Of a stretch of DNA of 6,253 bases, positions 1 to 5,660 are shown one piece after another. Source of the DNA: Planctomycetaceae bacterium (lineage in GTDB: Bacteria; Planctomycetota; Planctomycetia; Pirellulales; Thermoguttaceae); NCBI GenBank assembly GCA_031256755.1, contig JAIRPZ010000050.1, positions 1 to 6,253 of the forward strand, written 5' to 3'. Below the pieces are notes generated by a model. It was not told the origin of the DNA, ran no database searches, and saw only the letters and a program-made list of their open reading frames with translations. The stretch's first letter is position 1; every line of letters begins with the position of its first letter. The translations under genes and the position numbers were made by a program.

Positions 1-1518
1 GTGTCTGCAAACTTCCGCAATATCATCATCGGTTGTCTCCGGTGTAAACGTGATTGTCCTGCCGTCACCGGATAACATCATAGACGGCGGAACAATTTCT
101 TTTGCTAACGCTGTCTCTAAATCAACTTGATTTTCATACAAGTTGCCGTTGGGGGAAAACGGCAGTACGGTTTCCACTGCGGCGGCGGCTTCGGTTTTCT
201 CAAATCCTTTTTCGATTAACCGCTCGACCAGCGTTTGCGCGGCTTCGCCGAAGTGCTTTGATACAACGTAGGCGTAGGCTTTGTTTAATTCCTTCTGCTG
301 CCGCTTGGCGGCATACGGCATACGCATAACCCGGCCGAGCAACTGCAAAACGGCGGTATCGCTTTTCACATTGGCAAGCGAACACAAAACATAGGCAAAC
401 GGACAATCCCAGCCCTCTTTCAACGCTTCAACAGTTATCACATAACGAACCGGACAATTTTTCTCCGCGATATTGACTCCGTCAAGTTCCTTTTGTTCAC
501 CGGTGACAACGGCAATTTCATGTTCGGGAATGTTCGCCGTGTTGAGCAGATAATCCTTCAACACGGCAACGTTCACTTCCCCGTTTTTATCTTGGGCTTG
601 GAAAAGTAATAACGGACGTAAATAATTGTTTTCGTTTTCTTTTTCGGCGGTTTGTTCGAGTTCTTTTCGTTTGATAATGGCTTGGTCAACGGCTTGTTCC
701 CAGCCGGCGTTTTCGACTAATGCAATCGGCAGTTTTATCATCTCTTCGTCTTTCAATTCCGATGCGTGAACGTTATACAGCGTGTTGTTATTCATTTGCG
801 GCGTTGCCGTCCATTCAAGAATGACCGCAGGATTCAGCCGTCCCGCCGTTTCCTTTGACAAGTCTGATAAAACATTATGCGCCTCGTCAACAATCATCAC
901 CGGACGGTGATGCGCTAACAAATTCGCAAAGGAGAATTTGCCGTCATTCGGTTTCGGTATCACGCGGAAATGATTCTCAAGATTTTCGTGATGCGCATAC
1001 ACTTTATACTTGTCCGTTTTTGACTGCCGGAACGCCTGAATTGTTGAAACGATAATGCAGCATTTACCGGCAATGTCCTGCGGCATGATATTAAACTTCT
1101 CGTCAATATCAAACACGCGGACATGTTCAATACCGAATTGTTCGTCCAGCGTCTGCCGGTACGGATGCCGATGATTTTTCAATGCCTCTGCCGTCTGCCT
1201 GCGTATCGTATCGCTTGGACAGAACCATAAGACAACGGGATATTCTTTTTCGAGAACGGTTTCGGCGGCAATTTTAACAGCGTGAGCGGCGAGAATTGTT
1301 TTTCCTCCGCCGGTCGGAACTTTCAGACATACACGCGGCGTATCGGGAATACTGTCCCAATGAACGTAGGACAAACTTTTTAACGAACCCAGCCGTTCTT
1401 TCAATTCGTGTTCGTTGGTAAGTTTGTTATAAGCATTTTCTGCTCCGCTGATTCGGCACTTTTCCAGAAACCGGCGCAGAACGGACAGCGTGTTTTGCTG
1501 ATATATTTTGAGTTGCAT
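1..1518 (-). CDS. SF2 DEAD/DEAH helicase, type III restriction Res-like, 3' end off window
   Basis: Partial gene: the window shows the start and 506 residues, and the C-terminus lies beyond the left edge. Read on the minus strand the frame is open throughout. Superfamily 2 motifs are in order: Walker A VPTGGGKT (residues 67-74), motif II DEAH (211-214), motif III TATP (237-240), the EGWDCP segment (368-373) and motif VI QLLGRVMR (392-399). The PTGGGKT and EGWD forms are typical of the Res (ATPase/translocase) subunit of type III restriction enzymes and related helicases, which use ATP to translocate on DNA. The nuclease domain of such proteins is C-terminal and would be outside the window, so cleavage activity cannot be judged. 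No Mod methyltransferase is visible; it could lie to the left. The ATG at 1518 was chosen because the N-terminus (MQLKIYQQNT) fits the family and no in-frame start lies upstream. It has no Shine-Dalgarno site. Family call is strong; a restriction role is inference. Confidence 0.85.
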   Translation of the reverse strand, partial: MQLKIYQQNTLSVLRRFLEKCRISGAENAYNKLTNEHELKERLGSLKSLSYVHWDSIPDTPRVCLKVPTGGGKTILAAHAVKIAAETVLEKEYPVVLWFCPSDTIRRQTAEALKNHRHPYRQTLDEQFGIEHVRVFDIDEKFNIMPQDIAGKCCIIVSTIQAFRQSKTDKYKVYAHHENLENHFRVIPKPNDGKFSFANLLAHHRPVMIVDEAHNVLSDLSKETAGRLNPAVILEWTATPQMNNNTLYNVHASELKDEEMIKLPIALVENAGWEQAVDQAIIKRKELEQTAEKENENNYLRPLLLFQAQDKNGEVNVAVLKDYLLNTANIPEHEIAVVTGEQKELDGVNIAEKNCPVRYVITVEALKEGWDCPFAYVLCSLANVKSDTAVLQLLGRVMRMPYAAKRQQKELNKAYAYVVSKHFGEAAQTLVERLIEKGFEKTEAAAAVETVLPFSPNGNLYENQVDLETALAKEIVPPSMMLSGDGRTITFTPETTDDDIAEVCRH

Positions 1519-1524
1519 AAGAGA

Positions 1525-1552
1525 ATTGTACTCAAAAAAGTGCGTATTGCAA
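1525..1552 (-). promoter_or_regulatory. Candidate sigma70-type promoter for the helicase gene
   Basis: On the minus strand a TTGCAA box (1547-1552, 4 of 6 to consensus) and a TACAAT box (1525-1530, 5 of 6) are separated by 16 bases. The A of the start codon at 1518 is the seventh base after the -10 box, the usual distance to a transcription start. The mRNA may therefore be leaderless, which would agree with the missing ribosome binding site. This is a pattern match only. Confidence 0.4.
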
Positions 1553-1613
1553 ACGATGCACCACTCCTGTTTATCCTTTGCTATCCTTGTCCAAACGGCA
1601 GCCGCTCTTCCGT

Positions 1614-2282
1614 TTATTTTTCCCGCGGTTTCGGAAATGTTTTTTCGTCCAGAATCCGTTTGTAGTAAAACTTCGATGTGTAAAGTGCCGCCAGCGGATT
1701 GTGTCCCAGCACGCGGTCTTTCACAACGAATGTCGTCACCGGTGCTTTGCTGTGCCGGTTAAAAATCGCATCGTGACCGACACATAAACCGACAAGCACA
1801 TTCAATTCGCTGCCCCATTCGTTCAGAACCTTCGCCTGCAACGCCGGATTACAGCACGATTCCGCACAATTCGGACACACTTTCATTTCCTCCGGCAAGC
1901 CGATTTCTGTTTTATCCACTGCGCCGACTTTGCAAATCACGGTTTTCGTTTCGATACCGGCGGTGCGGACAATTTTTGCATAAAGAGACGCTTCGTCCAG
2001 CAGACCGACACAACTCGCAATGCCGAGTTTTTTGACACCGAGTTTTTGGGCGAAGCGGATGGTTTCTTCCAAACGGGTTAATCGTCCGTAATACTCCCCT
2101 TCAATTTCGGCAGCGGCGCGGGCAAGTTTTCCGTCTAGGGAATGACCGCGGTAAAGTTTGCGTGTACTTTCTGCGGCATCGGCAAACTCCTCCGTCAAAC
2201 AGAACGCCGGATATGATTTATCGCGGCGGTAACAGTTTCGGACGGAACACTCGGAACAACTGAATGATTTTACTTTTGACAT
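1614..2282 (-). CDS. DUF1847 cysteine-rich putative metal-binding protein
   Basis: A 222-residue soluble protein with no signal peptide, so probably cytoplasmic. The N-terminus carries C9-x2-C12-x4-C17-x10-C28, a likely metal-binding knuckle. Further cysteines lie at 91, 117, 136, 139, 143, 144 and 167. The segment CNPALQAKVLNE (144-155), GLCVGHD (165-171) and the SKAPVTT...VLGHNPLAALY stretch match my memory of DUF1847 (PF08901), often annotated only as 'metal-binding protein'. Its biochemical role is not established. The ATG at 2282 is preferred over an in-frame TTG one codon upstream. No Shine-Dalgarno site precedes either. The gene starts 71 bases after the ABC ATPase gene on the same strand and may be read through from it; I see no terminator in that gap. 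The CxxC at 136-139 just before the conserved Cys144 adds cysteines beyond those I recall for the family. Family call is good; metal binding is inference from cysteine spacing. Confidence 0.85.
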   Translation of the reverse strand: MSKVKSFSCSECSVRNCYRRDKSYPAFCLTEEFADAAESTRKLYRGHSLDGKLARAAAEIEGEYYGRLTRLEETIRFAQKLGVKKLGIASCVGLLDEASLYAKIVRTAGIETKTVICKVGAVDKTEIGLPEEMKVCPNCAESCCNPALQAKVLNEWGSELNVLVGLCVGHDAIFNRHSKAPVTTFVVKDRVLGHNPLAALYTSKFYYKRILDEKTFPKPREK

Positions 2283-2353
2283 CAATGTATTTAATGAAAA
2301 GGAGTGATAAAAATAAGTGCGGTGAAAATGATTGATTGAATGTAATCCCCGTA

Positions 2354-3193
2354 TTAAATTCCTGTACCGTTCTGCTGCATACTGCCGGATTCCAAACGGC
2401 GTAAAATGTCTTCGCGGTACAGCGTTAACAAATTATTCTGAAACTCTTTCATTTCCGGCAAATCGAAAATGCTGCGGTCGCCGGCGGAATGCCGCCCGTC
2501 TATTTTATGCGGTACCTGCCGGTCGGCAATAATACGCCCGGGCGAACTGCCTAACACAATAATCCGCTGCGATAAATAAACCGCCTCTTCAACATCATGC
2601 GTGACAAAAATCACCGTCCGTTTCATCCCGCCGTCCCGCCAAAGTTTTACCAGCATGTCTTGCAGCAGCAGACGATTCATCGGGTCTAATGCCCCAAACG
2701 GTTCATCCAGTAAAAGAAGCGGCGACCCGACCGAAAGCACTCTGGCAATCGCCGCCCGCTGACGCATTCCGCCGGACAACGCTCCCGGAAATAAATGAAA
2801 ACATTTTTCCGGCAAACCAACCGCCGCAAGATACTCTTCCGCAATCCGCCGAATCTCCTGACGCGGTTTTTCAGGATACGCATTACGCAACGCCAATGTC
2901 AGATTTTTTCCCGTCGTCATCCAAGGAAACAGCGAATAGTCCTGAAATACAACAGAACATTTTCTTTCCGGTCCCGATACCGCCTGACCGTCAATCGTCA
3001 ACGTCCCTTTCTGCGGCAGAGATAAACCGGCTATCAGCCGGAGCAGCGTTGATTTGCCGCAGCCGGACTGACCGAGAACGCAGACAAACTGACCGGCAGG
3101 AATTTCTGCACTGATATTGTCCAGCACAGCCGGACCGGCATCCTTCGATGCACCGTTCTGATAGTGAAACGAAACGCCGCGGATGCTAATCAT
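2354..3193 (-). CDS. ABC transporter ATP-binding protein (SsuB/TauB type)
   Basis: A 279-residue cytoplasmic ATPase that would power the importer encoded by the two genes before it. All nucleotide-binding motifs are intact: Walker A GQSGCGKS (41-48), Q-loop Q84 in VVFQDYSLFPW, signature LSGGMRQR (139-146), Walker B LLLLDEP (159-165), D-loop GALD (167-170) and H-loop His199 in FVTHD. The FQDYSLFPW and SGGMRQRAAIARVL forms are typical of the nitrate/sulfonate/taurine importer subfamily. Length is close to the usual 250-280 residues, with a short polar tail after about residue 262. The start overlaps the permease stop by 8 bases, and a strong Shine-Dalgarno site precedes it, so translation is probably coupled. 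The substrate cannot be inferred from this subunit. Role as the importer ATPase is close to certain. Confidence 0.95.
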   Translation of the reverse strand: MISIRGVSFHYQNGASKDAGPAVLDNISAEIPAGQFVCVLGQSGCGKSTLLRLIAGLSLPQKGTLTIDGQAVSGPERKCSVVFQDYSLFPWMTTGKNLTLALRNAYPEKPRQEIRRIAEEYLAAVGLPEKCFHLFPGALSGGMRQRAAIARVLSVGSPLLLLDEPFGALDPMNRLLLQDMLVKLWRDGGMKRTVIFVTHDVEEAVYLSQRIIVLGSSPGRIIADRQVPHKIDGRHSAGDRSIFDLPEMKEFQNNLLTLYREDILRRLESGSMQQNGTGI

Positions 3194-4091
3194 TGTTCAC
3201 CTCCCGATAACGTAACAAAAACTTCTCTAACCGTTCTGTCAGCCAAGTGAGCAGCGTGATGATAATGCTGATAAACAAGATGCCGACAATGACACGCTCG
3301 TAATCCGCAAAGTCCGAAAAGTTTTTAATGTACCATCCGATGCCGGAAGTGCTGCCGATGAGTTCCGCCGCCGTCATTAAAAGAAACGACAGCAGCAGGG
3401 CAAGCGAGGCACCGGTAAAAATACCCGGCAGCGCACCCGGCAGCAGGACATAAAAGAAGAACACGCGTTTTTTCAGGTGCAACATTCGGGCGGCATCGAG
3501 CAGTGCCGGCGGAATACTGAATACACCGTTGACCGTGTTGACGAACAGCGGAAAAAACGCTCCGGCAAAAATCACGAAAATCGACGCGCTGCGGAATGAC
3601 GGCAGAAGCGCAATCGTGTAAGGAATGTAAACAATCGGCGGTATCGGTCCGATGACTTTTGCAAACGGATGAACGGCGTTGAAAAGCCGCTTATGCCATC
3701 CGACCAGCAAACCGAACGGAACGGCTGTGGCTAATGCCGACAAATAACCGCTGCCGAGCAAAATGAGCGACCCGCCGAGACCGCTTAACATATCCGGCAA
3801 CTCGCTGATGAAAAGCGTGAAAATTCGTTCCGGCGCAGGAAACAGCATCGTGTCGATGCATTTCAAACGGTCGGACAGCAGTTCCCAAAGGAATAAAAAT
3901 GTAAACAAAACGGACGCAACGTCGCGGCTTGCGGTTTTGTTTGCACCCCAGCGGTGTCGAATGATGAAAACCGATTCGATGAATACCGACAGCACTAACG
4001 TCCGAAACGGAAGGAGATGTCCTTCCGCCGGATACAGCAGCGTTGCCAGCAAAAACGCAAATAAAATGTGAGGCAAAACGTGCGGCAGCAT
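3186..4091 (-). CDS. ABC transporter permease (SsuC/TauC type) with N-terminal extension
   Basis: A 301-residue inner-membrane protein that would form the importer channel. The usual permease core begins near residue 58 with FLWELLSDRL and then LFPAPERIF (83-91), the equivalent of the normal N-terminus of SsuC/TauC. The cytoplasmic EAA loop that docks on the ATPase is at about 199-222: D199-A-A-R-x-L, then LLPGALP. Its usual first Glu is Asp, and the usual conserved Gly is His205, so the loop is divergent. Core membrane segments are visible at about 107-131, 147-163, 169-191 and 223-240, with the last near 267-284. Two additional hydrophobic stretches (about 5-20 and 29-44) precede the core, making the protein about 50 residues longer than typical members. 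The start lies 2 bases after the binding-protein stop, with no Shine-Dalgarno site, implying translational coupling. Family is clear; the extension depends on the ATG at 4091 being the true start. Confidence 0.92.
   Translation of the reverse strand: MLPHVLPHILFAFLLATLLYPAEGHLLPFRTLVLSVFIESVFIIRHRWGANKTASRDVASVLFTFLFLWELLSDRLKCIDTMLFPAPERIFTLFISELPDMLSGLGGSLILLGSGYLSALATAVPFGLLVGWHKRLFNAVHPFAKVIGPIPPIVYIPYTIALLPSFRSASIFVIFAGAFFPLFVNTVNGVFSIPPALLDAARMLHLKKRVFFFYVLLPGALPGIFTGASLALLLSFLLMTAAELIGSTSGIGWYIKNFSDFADYERVIVGILFISIIITLLTWLTERLEKFLLRYREVNND
3198..3205 (-). promoter_or_regulatory. Strong Shine-Dalgarno site of the ATPase gene
   Basis: On the minus strand GGGAGGTG lies just before the ATPase ATG; the GGAGG core is 6 bases from the start codon and lies inside the end of the permease gene. 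It fixes the start at 3193. It is the only convincing ribosome binding site I find in the window. Confidence 0.75.
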
Positions 4092-4093
4092 TT

Positions 4094-5149
4094 TTAATGA
4101 GCGTGATGATGGGTTCCCAGCGGCGGAAGAGCATTATGTTTCTTAAAAAACTCGTCCAACTGCTGATACACGGCATCGTTGGGATACCGTTTGAGGACTT
4201 CGTCCAGCGCAGCCCGATAAACTTTTGTGTCAATGTATTCAATCAGATTGACGTTGTTCTCCGGCAGATAACCGATGTCCGTCATCATTTTCCAGAACTC
4301 TAATGTTCCGTCTGTCAGCGGGTCGGGATGCGACTTGAACGATTGGTCGGTGTAAGCATCTTTGCGGACAACGTCTTCGTCAATTTTCAACGTTGACGCA
4401 ATGATTTTCACGGTTGCGTCCGGTTCGGTTTTGTAAAACTTATAGGCGCGGATAACGGCGATGAGAAACCGTTTGTAGGCATCTTTGTTTCCGTTAAATT
4501 TTGCTGTCGGGGCAATCAGCCGGCAGCAGGTGTAATCGGGATGAAAATCGGCGATATAATGGGCGACCTTCAAGCCGTATTTTTTTCCGGCGAGCGTGTA
4601 ATGCGGAGCGAACACGATACCGGCATCGACTGCGCCTTTTCGGACGGCTTCGACCACTGCGCCCTGACCGGCAAATTCGAGGACTTCAATATCTTTGTTC
4701 GGGTCAATGCCGGCTTTTTTTAATGCTGCGCGGAAAATCACGTCGCCGGTGGTTAATTTACCGAGACCGATTTTCTTGCCTTTGAAACTTTTCAGGTCTT
4801 TGAACAGTTCGGCATTTTCCGGTTTGGTGATAATGGCTTGTCCTTCAATCATCATACCGGCGAAAATTGTGAAATCGGCACCGCGTGCGATAAACAGCAG
4901 CGGAGCGGCGGTTCCGAAAGTTCCGACTTCTAATTTTCCGGCTTTGACGGCACCGGCACCTTCGGCGGTTGTTTGAAATTGAAAGAGTTCGGCATCGATG
5001 CCTTCTTCTTTGAAATATCCCTGTTTATCGGCGATGAAGTGCAGACCGTGTGCGGGTTCGGCGATGTAGCCGATGCGGAATTTATCGGCGGCGTGTGCGG
5101 CGGCGGCGAGTGCCGTTATCAAAACGGCGGTCAGGATTCGGGTGTACAT
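4094..5149 (-). CDS. ABC transporter periplasmic substrate-binding protein (NMT1/SsuA-like)
   Basis: A 351-residue secreted protein. Residues 1-20 form a signal peptide with a hydrophobic core and an AHA|AD cleavage site. There is no lipobox cysteine, so it should be free in the periplasm. The mature protein begins DKFRIGYIAEPAHG, followed by FIADKQGYFKEEGIDAEL (about 38-55), the N-lobe hallmark of the NMT1/SsuA/TauA fold. Members bind nitrate, alkanesulfonates, taurine, thiamine-precursor pyrimidines or related small molecules; nothing here picks one. Two oddities stand out: a vicinal Cys208-Cys209 in HPDYTCCRL, and a histidine cluster THHHAH (346-351) at the extreme C-terminus. Similar CCR motifs occur in some relatives as I recall, so the cysteines may be a family trait. 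It is the first gene of the importer operon. The start ATG has an A-rich leader and no Shine-Dalgarno site. Family is firm; substrate unknown. Confidence 0.92.
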   Translation of the reverse strand: MYTRILTAVLITALAAAAHAADKFRIGYIAEPAHGLHFIADKQGYFKEEGIDAELFQFQTTAEGAGAVKAGKLEVGTFGTAAPLLFIARGADFTIFAGMMIEGQAIITKPENAELFKDLKSFKGKKIGLGKLTTGDVIFRAALKKAGIDPNKDIEVLEFAGQGAVVEAVRKGAVDAGIVFAPHYTLAGKKYGLKVAHYIADFHPDYTCCRLIAPTAKFNGNKDAYKRFLIAVIRAYKFYKTEPDATVKIIASTLKIDEDVVRKDAYTDQSFKSHPDPLTDGTLEFWKMMTDIGYLPENNVNLIEYIDTKVYRAALDEVLKRYPNDAVYQQLDEFFKKHNALPPLGTHHHAH

Positions 5150-5192
5150 AGTGTTTTGTTGTGTTTCGTTGTTAAATTTCGGGAAACGTTAA

Positions 5193-5217
5193 ATCGGGGA
5201 ATACATATTTCCCCGAT
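5193..5217. promoter_or_regulatory. Perfect inverted repeat in the importer leader (operator or mRNA hairpin)
   Basis: ATCGGGGAA (5193-5201) and TTCCCCGAT (5209-5217) are exact inverted copies around a 7-base AT-rich centre. It sits 44 bases before the binding-protein start codon and just downstream of the likely minus-strand -10 region. It could be a repressor operator at the promoter, or a hairpin at the 5' end of the importer mRNA. No run of T follows on either strand, so a simple terminator is unlikely. The symmetry is seen directly; the role is inference. Confidence 0.5.
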
Positions 5218-5225
5218 ATGTTTAT

Positions 5226-5257
5226 AGTATATTTTACACCATGCCGGCATTCTGCAA
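5226..5257 (-). promoter_or_regulatory. Candidate promoter of the importer operon
   Basis: Minus-strand boxes: TTGCAG (5252-5257) as -35, with either TAAAAT (5231-5236, 15-base spacer) or TATACT (5226-5231, 20-base spacer) as -10. Neither spacing is ideal. The location, directly upstream of the palindrome and about 70-80 bases before the binding-protein start, is the reasonable place for the operon promoter. The AT-rich core reads as promoter-like on both strands. Confidence 0.3.
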
Positions 5258-5374
5258 AGGGGGAGGCGGAAGACCGCTCAACAAAATGTTCCGAACACTC
5301 AAACAGTTGCTCTCTGCCCTTTTCTGCCTTGCACCGCTTGTGTAAATGTGTTAGAATCCGCTGCACAGAATTGA

Positions 5375-5403
5375 GGCATTGCCGATAGCCGATGCCGATT
5401 TTT
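5375..5403 (+). terminator. Plus-strand intrinsic terminator-like hairpin
   Basis: GGCATTG (5375-5381) pairs with CGATGCC (5390-5396), with one G-T wobble, around an 8-base loop. G-A and five T follow (5399-5403). The stem is short and the T run modest. It would end a plus-strand transcript from the 5221-5345 stretch, where no established gene lies. Confidence 0.3.
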
Positions 5404-5540
5404 CCCGCAAATAACCGCTGTCCGTGAAAAATTATTTCGTGAAATAAATTACAATCAGTTAGTAAATCGCTCAACCAAAATCGCCAATTTTGAAAAAACC
5501 GCGAGCGGCAAGATTTTACTGCGTCTGTACCTAAAAATTC

Positions 5541-5606
5541 GGGCGTGGTCGATCCGTCGTGGTGGCTTTTGGCGAAGCGTGGTTGACGGAAAAACGACCA
5601 ACGCCC
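5541..5606. other. Long nested inverted repeat; possible structured leader RNA or cruciform
   Basis: Three nested pairings share one axis. GGGCGTGGTCG (5541-5551) pairs with CGACCAACGCCC (5595-5606), with a single bulged A at 5600. TCCGTC (5553-5558) pairs with GACGGA (5585-5590). GCTT (5565-5568) pairs with AAGC (5575-5578). That gives 17 outer base pairs plus a small apical stem. It ends 54 bases before the plus-strand start codon at 5661, so it could be a 5' leader element, a small RNA or a protein-binding site. I recognise no known RNA family. The pairing is seen; the role is unknown. Confidence 0.45.
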
Positions 5607-5610
5607 TTAT

Positions 5611-5638
5611 TTTACGCGCCGGAATGAATCATTATAGC
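5611..5638 (+). promoter_or_regulatory. Weak candidate promoter for the plus-strand gene at 5661
   Basis: TTTACG (5611-5616) and TATAGC (5633-5638) are 16 bases apart, which would give a leader of roughly 15 bases. A second option is TTGACG (5583-5588) with TTATTT (5607-5612), 18 bases apart; its -35 box lies in the right arm of the nested hairpin. Neither is strong, and an upstream start that includes the hairpin in the mRNA is equally possible. Confidence 0.25.
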
Positions 5639-5660
5639 CGTTTCGGTGCGGACTTGTACA

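Larger units (their letters stand above)
5150..5660. other. Intergenic region between the importer operon and the divergent plus-strand gene
   Basis: About 510 bases without a gene I can support. From left to right it holds the A-rich leader of the binding-protein gene, a perfect 9-bp palindrome (5193-5217) and an AT-rich promoter-like stretch (about 5221-5240). Next come a tiny plus-strand open frame (5241-5345), a plus-strand terminator-like hairpin (5375-5403) and a nested hairpin (5541-5606). Promoter-like boxes precede the 5661 gene. A 100-codon minus-strand frame at 5172-5474 has no family features and looks accidental. No tRNA, CRISPR array or transposon end was recognised. Confidence 0.6.

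Noticed and set aside
1593..1615. Inverted repeat AAACGG/CCGTTT at the end of the DUF1847 gene, considered as its terminator.
   Set aside because: The stem is only 6 bp with an 11-base loop. The T run follows it on the plus strand rather than on the minus strand where the gene ends.
2299..2320. Plus-strand AAGGAG followed by GTG near the DUF1847 start, resembling a ribosome binding site.
   Set aside because: The GTG inside it is followed at once by a stop, and no plus-strand gene follows; the next frame lies antisense to the ATPase.
3691..4242. A 183-codon minus-strand frame across the permease/binding-protein junction.
   Set aside because: It lies in another frame over two clearly assigned genes and shows no family motifs.
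5172..5474. A 100-codon minus-strand frame upstream of the importer.
   Set aside because: Composition is irregular, there are no domain features, and it covers the promoter and palindrome region. Most likely an accidental frame.
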